This document shows, piece after piece, positions 33,191-44,627 of a DNA stretch of 64,000 nucleotides. Where the stretch lies: contig OZ025870.1 of NCBI GenBank assembly GCA_964019415.1, forward strand, positions 13,286,180 to 13,350,179. The letters run 5' to 3'. The stretch's first letter is position 1, and each line of letters starts with the position of its first letter. Position numbers and translations under genes: made by a program. Below the pieces are notes generated by a model, which saw nothing but the letters and a program-made list of their open reading frames with translations, searched no databases and was not told the origin of the DNA. The DNA is from Ianthella basta. Taxonomy: Eukaryota; Porifera; Demospongiae; Verongiida; Ianthellidae.

Positions 33191-34238
33191 CCCAACTACG
33201 AGAAGTGACTGTGAGGGTGGAGTTTGGGGTATGATGTCATTTGCTCCTTTGGTTGCCATAGCTACACCCTGTTGGTGGGGAAGCCCCCTTTTGACACCAA
33301 GAGCCTCAAGGACATCTACTCGCTCATCAAGCGCAACGAGTACTACATTCCCTCACGAATCAACGACTCTGCTCGACAGCTCATCAAACGCTGTCTTCAG
33401 GTCTCCTTCGTCGTCCACTGATGGACGTGAATCTGGCTCCCATGGAGGTGGACCAGCCCCCAGTGAAAGGAGTCGGGATGGCAGCAGCTGTCCCTCCATC
33501 CCTGGAGGGAGACGACACATCTACCGACGGGCATTTGGGCACACTGCTCAAACAGCTCACTGCTTGCCTAGACTCAAAGCCAACAGAGAAGCCACCTGAG
33601 TGCTACGGTGCGCCTTGTGGAGTGGGTACAAGTGGGAGTGGTACTGTGATGGTCCTGCCCCGCCCTTTTCCCCCTAGATGACGCCGAGGACCCCGCCTCC
33701 ACCCTCGTGTTCTGGGTCAGCAAGTGGGTGGACTACAGTGACAAGTATGGCCTGGGCTAGCAGCTGTGTGACACGTCGGTGGGCGTGCTCTTCAATGACT
33801 CCACGCGGCTCATCCTTGGGGCTGACGGAGAGTAAGTGACACCAGCACAAATCAGGAGTGGCTACAGTGGGACATGAGCTGTCAAGTGTGTGTCTTCCCT
33901 GCAGGAGTGTCCAGTACATCGACCGTGGTGCCACCAAGGAGTTCCGCACTCTGAGCAGATACCCAAATGAGATGCACAAGAAGATCACTTTGCTCAACTA
34001 CTTCAGGAGTTACATGTTTGAGCACCTCCTAAAAGTGTGTTTGAGGGAGGGGTAGCGGTAGTGTGCGTCATTTGATGTTCCCCCAATTCTGTGTGCAGGC
34101 AGGAGGCAAGACAGGTGAGCGGCCACTGGAGGAGGGGGTTCGCCTGCCACACCTCTGGGCTTGGTTCCGGACACGCTCAGCCATTGTCCTCCACCTCTCT
34201 AATGGGACCATCCAGGTACAGACGTGTAGTAAACACAA

Positions 34239-34276
<38 letters not shown>

Positions 34277-34586
34277 TTGATGATTATACTGTCTGTCTGT
34301 CTGTCACTCAGATCAACTTCTTCCAAGACCACACCAAAGTCATTGTCTGTCCACTGATGCAAGCTGTCAGCTACATTGACGAGGGCAGAGGGTTCTGCAC
34401 TTTCAAATTAACTGCCATTGAGCAGGTGTGTAGCTATTGTGTGAGAGCCCTCACATCTGACCTATATCATGTGTGCCAGTGCAGTCACATGACAGTCATG
34501 TGACCTGGCCTTCCTTGTCTGTCACTCTAACATTTGATTGCAGTTTAGATGTCGGAAGGAGTTAGCCAGTCGTCTGCGTTATGCCA

Positions 34587-35264
34587 AGGCGATGGTAGTC
34601 TCGCGGGGCCAGACCCTATTCTTCCAGTCTTGCGTAACCCGCCAGCCCGAAGAATAGAGTCTGGGAGTTAGCCTATGCGGAAGTTGTGGAGGCTCCCAAC
34701 TTCGATTATCGATCGACGCCTCCTTATCGTGCCAGATTCGAAGTGTTACCAGCAATCAGCTTCGTCGGCTATTCTTCTCTGGCAGTTACGTATTCCACTG
34801 GGGATAAAGCGAGACTTCTCATCTAGCATTAGTGGCTGCGCCGACAAGGGGCTAATAACTAGAGCGATCGACATCTTTGGTGGACATCCTCACGCTATCT
34901 CTATTACCGCAGGTAGAATCCCATAGATGAGAGATTTGCCGAAGCCAGTGGGAAGGAAGACGAAAACATCGCGCCCGCGTACGAATTCAACCACTGCTTG
35001 CACCTGCTCCTGCTTCAATCTCTGAAATCCTGCTGCAGCAGCCACTCTATGGGCAATTGCTTCAATCCTTGCACTTGCGCCTTCTTCGCACACCGCCATA
35101 CCACGTCGGGTTGAACTTGGCCCACAACAAAGGGGTGTTATGAAACACCTAGTCCGGCGTTCCCACGGATATTACACAACAACAGTCGAGCTAACTCCCA
35201 GACCCTTTCTCGGGTGCTTGCACAATACCGGAAAGGGTCTGGCCCCACGAGACTAAGGCGATGG
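34587..35264. mobile_element. TAGTCTCG transposon with helicase fragment, in PLK1 P2
   Basis: The element is 34596-35255 (660 bases), with ends TAGTCTCG and CGAGACTA and a 9-base target duplication, AGGCGATGG, at 34587-34595 and 35256-35264. The same ends occur in the 313-base element in K2. An identical-site copy is in P4. Confidence 0.85.
34890..35099 (-). pseudogene. RecQ-like helicase N-terminal fragment
   Basis: 70 codons ending in a TGA where the P4 copy has TGG. Contains FQRLKQEQVQAVVEF and the Walker A LPTGFGKSLIY of RecQ-type DEAH helicases. No motifs II-VI. Confidence 0.6.
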
Positions 35265-35370
35265 TGGAGAAGCTGATTGACAAGCTGGTTCCAGTGGAGT
35301 CTGCTCCCTCAAAGGACCACCCTGTGCCGATACTGGGTCCACTGCTGTGAAGGCTGCAACTTGTAATTAA

Positions 35371-36269
35371 TTGTGAATTGAGTATGTTAAATTTTGACTA
35401 ACTAAACGTGTCCTTTGCCATGGCAAGGTGCACATAATGGTTTGTTATTGAACTGTACATCCAACGCACATCCACTATCTCACTACAGTACTGCTTGCTA
35501 TGTGCAACACATGCAAGGAAAGAGACGTTGCACAGTGAATTTGGGGACACCTCTCCAGTGGATACAGTATACTGGGCCGGGCTTCTATTGTGGCAGCAGT
35601 TATAGGATGGAGGGAAGCTGTTCATGTCAGTACAACATAGATAGTTACATACAGAGCCAGACATGTAAGACCATGTATATAGTTATGGCATAATGCTATA
35701 GCTATCCTGGCCATATGCATGGGGTGCTGAGCCCTCAGTATGTGTGGAGGATAGCAATGCAGAGATGAAGTACCTGGCCAGCTGAGCCTCATGGCCAGTC
35801 CATAGGTTGGCAGTGCAGCTATCTCTAGCACTCCCTAGGCAAGTGTGGCCTTCAAACAGTTAGCACCAGTGACAAGGCATGACGTGATGCACCAACACAT
35901 GCAAGGCTATGTAATGTCAGCAGTACAGCTGAAAGTGGAAACATACTACTCTCTGAAATGTTGATGCATGCACTGGCATGAGCAGTTACCGGCACCCAAT
36001 GTTACTCAAGTTCACATGAAGACAGTAGCTACAGTGAGAGGTATGCCAGCACTGTCTGTGTCACATTTCACATTCATATGTGCATTTACAGGTTTGACGG
36101 TGGCTCTACAATTGCTTTGATGGACAGGGCGGGACGTCCACCGGTTTGCAGAGAGAGGGGTCGGAGCAGAGACATGCAATAATCTCTAAGAGAATGGGGA
36201 GGAGGCTGTCCTGGGAGAGAACACAGCAGTACGACTGGCTCGCTCTGTATAGCAGCCATTTCTGCCGGA
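35371..36269. repeat. PLK1 3' flank and K4 upstream block
   Basis: Same block as 6762-7662. No gene. Confidence 0.5.
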
Positions 36270-36536
36270 TCACGTGACCAGTCGCAGGGTGTGCCCAAGA
36301 CAGCAGAAGATGGGAAACGCCTTTTCCAGGCTCACTCACACAACGGGGTGGGACGTCCACCGGTTTGCAGAGGGAGGGGTCGGAGCAGGGATATGTAATA
36401 ATCTACAAGGGAAAGTGGAGGAGGCTGTCCTGGGAGAGAACACGGCAGTACGACTGGTATTATACTCTGCACTCGCTCCAGCAGCCATTTCTACTAGATC
36501 ACGTGACCAAGGGTGTGCCGCAGGAACAGCAGAAGA
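36270..36536 (+). promoter_or_regulatory. K4 promoter, tandemly duplicated
   Basis: The upstream block with TTTGCAGAG, CAGCCATTTCT and TCACGTGA occurs twice (about 36106-36330 and 36350-36536). The first copy ends in ATGGGAAACGCC at 36310, which reads out of the kinase frame. Confidence 0.5.
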
Positions 36537-37410
36537 TAAGAAACGCCTTTTCCAGGCTCTTCCCTCGCGAGGATACATTGATTTTGGGAGACAGGCTTGG
36601 GAGAGGAGGATACGGGGAGGTGTTCCAAGGTACGCTGGGTCCGAACCGAAGACCAGTGGCTGTGAAGAAGATCCACAACATTTTGGTTGATGCGGCGAGA
36701 GAGAACAGGCAAACGTTGGAACGCATCATCGAAGAATTTTGTCGCGAGTGCGACCTTCTAAAGGCGGCCAAGCACTCGAATGTCGTGAAGTTCGTCGACG
36801 TGTTCAACCAGGGGGAGGGGGAGGAGAGCGCCCTCCTGGTCATGGAGTTGATGGATCAGACGTTGGGACACTATCGCTAGAGAAGCAGATTGGCATTTGC
36901 CTCCAAGTCGCATCAGGACTGCTGTTCCTCCATCAACACGACCCCCAAATACTCCATCGTGACTTGACAGCAAAGAACGTGCTGATGAACAAAGATGGCA
37001 GCATTGCTAAAATCAGTGATTTTGGTCAGGCCAAGTTTCATCCTTCCACCATCAAGTACCTCTCAACCAAGGCCCCAGGGTGCCTCCTGTACATGCCTCC
37101 ACAGTGCTGGATGGGAACTGATGAGAAGAGTGGAGTAAAGTCACGTTTCACAGACAAAGGAGACGTCTTCTCCCTCGGTGTGCTGTTGCTACAGATTGCT
37201 ACACAGGAGCCTCCGTCAGTTGGGTTGGTGATACGAGAGGGTCAGCCAGAAGTGGAGCATCGAGCGGCTGACCTTGCCAAGTTACCAGAAGATCATCCTC
37301 TGAGGGCCATCATACTTCAGTGCTTTCAGGACGATCCTGCTGAACGACCGAGTTGCCTTGAGGTCTTGAGGAGTTGCCGTGAAATCTTGCAGCAGCTGTT
37401 TGGGTCCAAT
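36537..37410 (+). pseudogene. Kinase-Kelch gene K4, kinase exon, broken
   Basis: The expected start codon is ATA (36537-36539) instead of ATG. A 25-base deletion after MDQTL, near 36866, shifts the frame to a stop at 36880; the rest (from about 36880, with HRDLTAKN, DFG, MPPQ in place of MPPE, and DVFSLG) is open in another frame. Changes at otherwise conserved sites (FCREC, VVKFVDV) fit decay. An extra SCREI segment near the end repeats the previous motif. Donor AAT/GTAAGT at 37410/37411. Class I. Confidence 0.8.
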
Positions 37411-38523
37411 GTAAGTTACAGTGAACATATGCATTCATTGCAACCACACACAGTTGCTGTACTAAGCAGCAGTGATGTCATATTGCATTGCAGCCACACG
37501 TGCACTTACACCAGATACATCACTCAAGACAGCCCCCACACATCAAGTGGTAATTACACTTAAATTGTTACACTTAAACACCATTGTACGTGTGTGAAGT
37601 TCAAATACGAGCCATGCACCTAAGTACATACGATGATGAAATGTCAGTGCAGCTGGTGCACCATGTGTTAGCACTTTGTGAGCTTTTTCTCCATTATTAA
37701 TTGGTGACAACGAGTAGTGTCCTGTTTGACACTGTCACAGTAAATGAAGTGTTCCTCTTGTGCCTATTCCATACTCTGCACACAGGCTTGGGCTTCCAGT
37801 GAGCACATTAGTGGGTGTGTAACTTCATGCTAGGTTTGGTGTTTTGTCGTGTCCCATGGTTATAGTGGTTTCTTTACATCTTATAGAGTTACAAACTCTG
37901 TAACTTTCTTACCACCATTTCGTTACACTGCCATAGACTCTCGACCCTAAACCTATGCACTCACAAATCACATGCACATCTAATGTGTCCTATACAACTT
38001 GCACTGTATATATACCACCATCATTTCTTACACTCTCACATTGTACAGGTGTGTTTACACAGTGCACCCACAATGTTTACATAGAAATGTTGTCACTTGT
38101 ATCTGCAAGCAAGCAAGACATTGTCACAATCACAAATCACAAACATTCACAATTGAGTGTGCATTTCAATTTAATTTGTTTCAAGGACTACAGGTTTAAT
38201 TATCTAATTATACTATGGCATGCATATATAGTATGCCTTGATCTTTAGGTGCTAATTTAAAATGGCATATTGACCCCATAACAGGTCATTAATTTCACTT
38301 TAGAGACCTGCAAATCTAATCATTTCAGAGCGACACACCTCACGTATTAGTGAACTGCCGCCCAAGAGGTGCCTGCGGGATTTTGAGCACGAAGCTTGAG
38401 GACACGAAGCGCCGAGTGTTGAATTGTCGAAATCCTTGAGACACCGATTGGGTGGTATTTAAGTTTTATAGATCTAAAACTGTTCTCCAATCCGATCAAA
38501 ATCGTCTCCCCACTGTCCTTTTG
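37411..38523 (+). other. K4 intron, first part
   Basis: Aligns with the K1 intron. No exon recognised. Confidence 0.45.
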
Positions 38524-38775
38524 ATGATGTCCACAAATGACGACAATAGAGTAAGCCCAATAGAAGAACTCTCTAGCACCTGTAGCCTTCTCATAAACTC
38601 CTTCGCGACATTTCAAAAAGAGGTGCCAAACTATACTGTGCATGCACAGACTTACGGCATTCTTAGCATGGCCGTAATTATTCCTACATCATTAAAATGG
38701 TGTCGCCACAAGATCCTTGATAGTGGCTTAACAGAGGCAAGCGCCGGGTGTACGGCAGCGGAATGCATGCCATAG
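38524..38775 (+). other. Conserved intronic ORF, K4 copy
   Basis: MMSTNDDNRVSPIEELSS ... AAECMP, 83 residues. Confidence 0.3.
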
Positions 38776-38784
38776 TATAAGTCA

Positions 38785-38885
38785 GTTATAGCCCCAAACC
38801 TTGTCTCTTCACCATTTTAGAAACCTCTTGTGCAACATCCCTAGGTTTCTAAAACAGCGAAGAGACTCGGCTTGGGGCTATAACC
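38785..38885. repeat. Intronic hairpin, K4 copy (short loop)
   Basis: Arms GTTATAGCCCCAAACC and GGCTTGGGGCTATAAC with a shortened loop. Confidence 0.6.
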
Positions 38886-39204
38886 TAGACATATTTTACA
38901 ATGCTCTTATAACTTAATTAGGGTTAGGGTCTTCTGCAGTGTTAGGGTTTGGTTAGGGTCTCACACCTGTAGAGTAACGTGAGCACCACCATAGCTTTAA
39001 ATACTCTCACTTTCAGTTTTCTTCTGCAAGTCTCTTCTCTCCAGTTCTCCCTTCCTCATTGCCCCCACTATTCTGACTGCTGCTCCAATTCTCTGTTGTA
39101 TTTCGTCATCACATCCACCATCTCCACTAATTGTCACTCTGAGGTATTTTAGCTTTTCTTGTTCTCATTGTATTCTTAATTGTATTCATTCCTCTTTTCC
39201 CCAG

Positions 39205-40176
39205 GTCTTCCAAACTAGTCAACTACTGGAAGACCCACCCACCCCACACTCTGTGAGGCTGCCAGATCTACCCATAGCAACAGCCCTTGCCACTGCAATT
39301 GTAATTGGAAGAAACGTGTACATCTGTGGAGGACTGTGCCCTAATGCCACATTGGCCTGTATTGTACTAGCGTACAACATTGACAAGGCAACGTGGACCC
39401 AACTCCCTCCTGCTCCACAGTACTACAGTGAAGCTGCTGCCATTGACAATGAATTGGTATTGATAGCTGGACATGAGGCATCATCTGGTACAGTCACCAA
39501 CATGGTCAACTCATGGAGTGGACAAGGTTGGGAGCAGAACATTCCAGCATTGCCAACCAAGAGGTTCCGACCTGGTGTGATGACATATGGCACCTACGTG
39601 ATAGTGGCTGGAGGGTTGGCGGAGGACAAGCAGACCATTCTCAGCAGCATTGATGTCCTGGACACCGCCACACGGCAGTGGCAGACACTAGCCAACTTGC
39701 AACTCCCACGGCCGATGTTTGAGATACAAATGAAAGTGTGTGCCACACACATGTATGTGGCCAGTGCTCGAATCACGTATGATGCAGCTACTAACACAGG
39801 CACTGACTCTAAGAGTGTCTGGCAGTTGCCAGTGAGTACATTTGTAAAGGTACTAGAGAATGAAGACCGTAGCCCACTTCAGTGGGCGGAGACTGCTCCT
39901 ACTCCATTCTACATGTCAACACTTTTACAACACACAGCCCATCCACTGGCTGTTGGTGGAGATGATGATTCAGCCAAACCAACTCCCAACATTGCCGTGT
40001 ACGATCCTCGTAGCAACAAGTGGTCCACAGTCGGCCAACTACTTGAACCACGTGTTTGGTGTACTGTTGTTAGTCTCAGTAGAGATACCTTTATGGTGTG
40101 TGGTGGATGTAGTTATGCTCGTAACCTACGGTCCACTCTCCTCAATACTGTAGAACGTGTTCACATGTCACATTGA
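39205..40176 (+). CDS. Kinase-Kelch gene K4, Kelch exon
   Basis: 324 codons including the stop, fully open although its kinase exon is broken. Copy-specific residues: PIATALATAI, IVLAYN, AGHEASSGT, KRFRPGV, GGLAED, MFEIQMKV, ASARITYDA, FYMSTLL, GGDDDSAK, RVWC, GCSYARNLRS. Confidence 0.78.
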   Translation, partial: VFQTSQLLEDPPTPHSVRLPDLPIATALATAIVIGRNVYICGGLCPNATLACIVLAYNIDKATWTQLPPAPQYYSEAAAIDNELVLIAGHEASSGTVTNMVNSWSGQGWEQNIPALPTKRFRPGVMTYGTYVIVAGGLAEDKQTILSSIDVLDTATRQWQTLANLQLPRPMFEIQMKVCATHMYVASARITYDAATNTGTDSKSVWQLPVSTFVKVLENEDRSPLQWAETAPTPFYMSTLLQHTAHPLAVGGDDDSAKPTPNIAVYDPRSNKWSTVGQLLEPRVWCTVVSLSRDTFMVCGGCSYARNLRSTLLNTVERVHMSH

Positions 40177-40496
40177 ACTGCATGCATGACATTGTCACTG
40201 TTTAATAATACCTTCATTTTACTTTTACTGTGAGTTTTAATTATATTTTATTCTTGCAACTTGCACTGTATATATACAATTGTATAATTTTGACCTTTGT
40301 GACCAGAAGCCTTTGTGCCTTATAAGCTATAATTTGACATATAATCTGATGATATTCATTCAAATTCATCACGTGCATATATATAATTATTCAAAGCGCA
40401 TATGCATGCTAAAATATAATGTGCCTATAGTTAACTTCCTATGAACAGCCACAGCTCATGCACACATGCACACACATCACTGCTGTCCTGTTGAGT
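40177..40496. other. K4 3' flank, no gene
   Basis: AT-rich spacer as in the other units. Confidence 0.45.
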
Positions 40497-40640
40497 TCAG
40501 GTCTTGTGGAGTTTAGCTAGGTTCTTGAGGGAGAAGAACTTGACCTCCCCAGTGGCCTTCACCCTCACTATCCCATCTCCCTCATCCACACTCAGGAGGG
40601 AGCCAACAGAGTCCTTGTCAGCACCAGACAGCACCTTCCC
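40497..40640 (-). pseudogene. SUPT5H: SPT5-like last exon, copy S4
   Basis: Terminal exon only; the upstream intron TG tract is short and joins spacer sequence. Confidence 0.6.
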
Positions 40641-40853
40641 CTGCAGGAGGAGGGAGGGACTGTGTGTGTGTGTGTGTGTGTGTGTATGTCACACACGTAT
40701 ATCCCATTAATATCCATGTCAACACACAATGACTGTCTCTAAATCTGCACACTCCAACCAACACACCCTACCTCACACACAGCACCACACATGCACACCT
40801 CAACCACACACACATTCAAGGAACACATCTTACATCACATGCTTTTGAAACAT

Positions 40854-41290
40854 TCATCCAGTGAAGACCACATCTCCTTGGTGAGCTCGCTCTGTGAAGG
40901 CTCCTTGTAGTCCACTCAATCTACACGTACCATGGAGACCTGCTGGGGTGGACAGCCACTGCTTCAGCCAACTGGGTGGACATGGTACTGATGGCTCTCC
41001 CCTCCTTGATGGAGAGCTGTGAGCTGCCTTGAGCTGTGTGTTCACCTCGACCATCATCCCAACCAGTCAGTGACGCAGTAGACACGCCAACTACACAAAA
41101 TGCAATCATAGAATAGCTAGCGTGGTTTAGATCGTCGAAACACCAATCCGACTACCACTACATCGCCCCTCACTATCCCCCTCCCCTCCCTACCTTACCT
41201 GAGGGTCTAACGTCAGGTTCCCGAACACGGCCATCGTGGTGACATAGGTGTAGTTGTACAGCTTCCACTGGAGGGCGGAATCAGTCGTGA
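40854..41290 (-). pseudogene. Fragment of an unidentified minus-strand gene
   Basis: Open minus-strand segments: near 41290-41213 (ALQWKLYNYTYVTTMAVFGN, then LTLDPQ and a GTAAGG donor) and near 41109-40921 (GEHTAQGSSQLSIKEGRAIS ...). A further segment at 40920-40860 recurs in the other units. The composition looks coding and helical, but I cannot name the family. Only this unit keeps the upstream parts. It is cut by the K5 promoter block. Confidence 0.35.
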
Positions 41291-41500
41291 ACGCCAACAG
41301 TTCTGGACGGGGCGGGACGTCCACCGGTTTGCAGATAAAGGGGTCGGAGCAGGGATATGTAATAATCTACAAGGGGAAGTGGAGGAGGCTGTCCTGGGAG
41401 AGAACACGGCAGAACGACTGGTATTATACTCTGCACTCGCTCCAGCAGCCATTTCTGCTGGATCACGTGACCAAGGGTGTGCCGCCGGAGACGGCAGAAG

Positions 41501-42379
41501 ATGGGAGACGCCTTTTCCAGGCTCTTTCCTCGCGAGGATACATTGATTTTGGGAGACAGGCTTGGGAGAGGAGGATACGGGGAGGTGTTCCGAGGTACGC
41601 TGGGTCCGAAGCGAAGACCAGTGGCTGTGAAGAAGATCCACGACATTTTGGTTGATGCGGCGAGAGAGAACAGGCAAACGTTGGAACATATCATCGAAGA
41701 GTTTCGTCGCGAGTGCGACCTTCTGAAGGCGTCCAAGCACTCGAATGTCGTGGAGTTCGTCGGCGTGTTCAACCAGGGGGAGGGGGAGGAGAGTGCCCTC
41801 CTGGTCATGGAGTTGATGGATCAGACGTTGGAGCAGTTCCTCCAAGACAACAGAGGGAGACTATCGCTAGTGAAGCAGATTGGCATTTGCCTCCAAGTCG
41901 CATCAGGACTGCTGTTCCTCCATCAACACGACCCCCAAATACTCCATCGTGACTTGACAGCAAAGAACGTGCTGATGAACAAAGATGGCAGCATTGCTAA
42001 AATCAGTGACTTTGGTCAGGCCAAGTTCCGTCCCTCCTCCGTCATGTACCTCTCAACCAAGGCCCCGGGGTGCCTCCTGTACATGCCTCCAGAGTGCTTG
42101 GTGGAAACAGACCAAAAGACAGGGGCCAAGTCACGTTTCACAGACAAAGGAGACGTCTTCTCCCTCGGCGTGCTGTTGCTGCAGATTGCTACACAGGAGC
42201 ATCCGTCGGTTGGGTTGGTAATTGTCAAGGGTCAGCCAGAAGTGGAGCGTCGAGCGGCTGACCTTGCCAAGTTACCAGATAATCATCCTTTGAGAGCCAT
42301 CATACTTCAGTGCTTGCAGGACGATCCTGCTGAACGACCGAGTTGCCGTGAAGTCTTGCAGCAGCTGTTTGAGTCCAAT
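41501..42379 (+). CDS. Kinase-Kelch gene K5, kinase exon (intact)
   Basis: ATG at 41501 (MGDAFSRLFPRED), 293 codons to the donor AAT/GTGAGT at 42379/42380. G2 and S6 fit N-myristoylation. The P-loop, VAVKK, HRDLTAKN, DFG, MPPE and DVFSLG motifs are all present. Class I: the activation segment reads SSVMYLSTKAPGCLLYMPPE. The E-box palindrome is 30 bases upstream. It joins in phase 0 to the Kelch exon at 43647 for about 619 residues. Unlike the other copies, the frame also stays open past the donor and through the intronic ORF to 42844, so an unspliced transcript could encode a Kelch-less kinase of 447 residues. Confidence 0.85.
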
Positions 42380-42592
42380 GTGAGTTACAGTGAACATATG
42401 CATGCATTGCAACCACACACAGTTGCAGAACTAAGAAGCAGTGATGTCATATTGCATTGCAGCCACACATGCACTTACACCAGATACATCACTCAAGACT
42501 GCCCCCATAAAGTGGTGATTACACTTAAATTGTTACACTTAAACACCAAACCACCAATCAAAATCGTCTCCCCACTGTCCTCTGTCCTCTTG

Positions 42593-42844
42593 ATGATGTC
42601 CACTAATGACGACGATACAGGAAGCCCAATAGAAGAACTCTCTGGCACCCGTAGCCTTCTCGTAAACTCCTTCGCAACATTTCAAAAAGAGGCGCCAAAC
42701 TATACTGTGCATGCGCAGACTTACAGCATTCTTAACATGGCCGTAATTATTCTTACATCATTAAAATGGTGTCGCCGCAAGAACCTTGAAAGTGGCTTAA
42801 CAGAGGCAAGCGCAGGGTGTACGGCAGCGGAATGCATGCCATAG
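42593..42844 (+). other. Conserved intronic ORF, K5 copy, in frame with the kinase
   Basis: MMSTNDDDTGSPIEELSG ... AAECMP. An intron deletion brings it into the kinase reading frame. Confidence 0.35.
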
Positions 42845-42846
42845 TA

Positions 42847-43320
42847 TAAGTCGGTTATAGCCCCAAACCTCATCTCTTCCCCGTTTTAGAAACCTCAGGG
42901 CAATCACTTTCGCTCTTGTAGAAACCTCTTTGCCCAACTTGTGCCATTCCATTGGAACAACACTTCACTGCTTCAACACTGTAGTTGCATTCATAGTGGT
43001 CCCCCACTGCATGCCAATCGATGCTGGTGCCCAGTCCCCCTGACCTTCAGCAACTTGCGCTGGTGGTCTTTTCCTTCCTTCAACTAGCACAAACACTCTA
43101 CTTGCACTCAGGGTGGTTACTCTCGGCAACTTGCACTGGTGGCCTTGTTCATAGAAGCACTGGTGCATATACTGCATGCACAGATTGCAACTTGCAGTGT
43201 GTACATATACATATATACAAACGCGAGATGACTCGGCGCTGAGATTACTTTCCTAGCCTTTCGGCAATCATCCCTAGGTTTCTAAAACAGTGAAGAGACT
43301 CGGCTTGGGGCTATAACCTA
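42847..43320. repeat. Intronic hairpin, K5 copy, loop enlarged by insertion
   Basis: The arms are as in the other copies. About 340 bases in the loop (42915-43262) include a repeated CAACTTGCRCTGGTGG motif. No gene. Confidence 0.5.
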
Positions 43321-43646
43321 GACATATTTTACAATGCTCTTATAATTTAATTAGGGTTAGGGCCTTCTGTAGTTTTAGGGTTAGGTTAGGGTCTCACACC
43401 TGTAGAGTAACGTGGGCACCACCATAGCTTTAAATACTCAGTCTGTCATTTTTGGTTTTCTTCTACAGCTCTCTTCTCTCCAGTACTTCCTTCCTCATTG
43501 CCCCCACCACTGTTCCTGCTGCTCCAATTCTCTGTTCTATTTCATCATCACACCCACCATCTCCACTAATTGTCACTCTGAGGTATTTTAACTTTTCTTG
43601 TTCTCATTGTATTAATCTTAATTGTATTCGTTCCTCTATTCCCCAG

Positions 43647-44627
43647 GTCTTCCAAACTAGTCAACTACTGGAAGACCCACCCACCCTGCTCTCTGTCAGG
43701 CTGCCAGATCTACCCATAGCAACAGTTTGTGCCACTGCAATTGTGATTGGAAGAAACGTGTACGTCTGTGGGGGACTGTGCCCTAATGCCACATTGGCCT
43801 GTATTGTACAAGTGTACAACATTGACAAGGCAACATGGACCCAACTCCCTCCTGCTCCGCAATACAACAGTGAAGCTGCTGCTATCGACAATGAATTGAT
43901 ATTGATAGCTGGACGGGAGGCATCATCCGGTACAGTCACCAACATGGTCAGCTCATGGAGAGGACAAGGTTGGGAGCAGAACATTCCAGCATTGCCAACC
44001 AAGAAGGCCCGACCCGGTGTGATGACATATGGCACCTACGTGATAGTGGCCGGAGGGAGGGCAGAGGATGACCAGACCATTCTTAGCAGCATCGATGTCC
44101 TGGACACCACCACACGGCAGCGGCAGACACCAGCCAACTTGCAACTCCCACGGCCGATGTATTCAATGCAAATGACAGTGTGTGCCACACACATGTATGT
44201 GGCCAGTGCATTCATCACGTATGATGGAACTACTAAAACAGTTACTCCCTCTAAGAGTGTGTGGCAGTTGCCAGCGAGTACATTCGTTAATCTAATTGAG
44301 AATGAAGACCGTAGCCCACTTCAGTGGGCGGAGACTGCTCCTACTCCATTCTACGAGTCAACACTGCTGCAGCACACAGCCCATCCACTGGCTGTTGGTG
44401 GACGGGATGATTCATACAATTTAGACGACCCAACTCCCAACATTGCCGTGTACCATCCTCGTAGCAACAAGTGGTCCACAGTCGGCCAACTACTTGAACC
44501 ACGTGTTAAGTGTGCTGTTGTTAGTCTCAGTAGAGATACCTTTATGGTGTGTGGTGGATGTAGTGATGGTTGTAACCCACTGTCCACTCTCCTCAATACT
44601 GTAGAACTTGTTCATATGTCACATTGA
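43647..44627 (+). CDS. Kinase-Kelch gene K5, Kelch exon (intact gene)
   Basis: 327 codons including the stop; three codons longer than its siblings because of a Leu-Asp-Asp insertion beside the fifth GG (GGRDDSYNLDDPTPN). Copy-specific residues: PIATVCATAI, KKARPGV, ASAFITYDG, FYESTLL, GCSDGCNPLS. Upstream in-frame codons (from 43452) are intron, since the conserved acceptor is at 43642-43646. Confidence 0.82.
   Translation, partial: VFQTSQLLEDPPTLLSVRLPDLPIATVCATAIVIGRNVYVCGGLCPNATLACIVQVYNIDKATWTQLPPAPQYNSEAAAIDNELILIAGREASSGTVTNMVSSWRGQGWEQNIPALPTKKARPGVMTYGTYVIVAGGRAEDDQTILSSIDVLDTTTRQRQTPANLQLPRPMYSMQMTVCATHMYVASAFITYDGTTKTVTPSKSVWQLPASTFVNLIENEDRSPLQWAETAPTPFYESTLLQHTAHPLAVGGRDDSYNLDDPTPNIAVYHPRSNKWSTVGQLLEPRVKCAVVSLSRDTFMVCGGCSDGCNPLSTLLNTVELVHMSH

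Larger units (their letters stand above)
33262..35370 (+). pseudogene. PLK1: PLK1-like C-terminal part, copy P2, broken
   Basis: Same exon series as P1. The first exon is fused to the second by a deletion after SARQLIKR that removes the rest of the kinase C-lobe and shifts the frame. The third exon has TAG at 33758-33760 (YGLG-stop). The last exon is split by a transposon at 34596-35255, and one base is missing near its end (GTGCCGATACTGG). Polo-box motifs INFFQDHTK and [13 protein letters not shown] remain. Confidence 0.8.

Noticed and set aside
43452..43646. Kelch exon of K5 starting upstream
   Set aside because: The open frame reads through intron; the conserved CCCAG acceptor marks the exon start at 43647.
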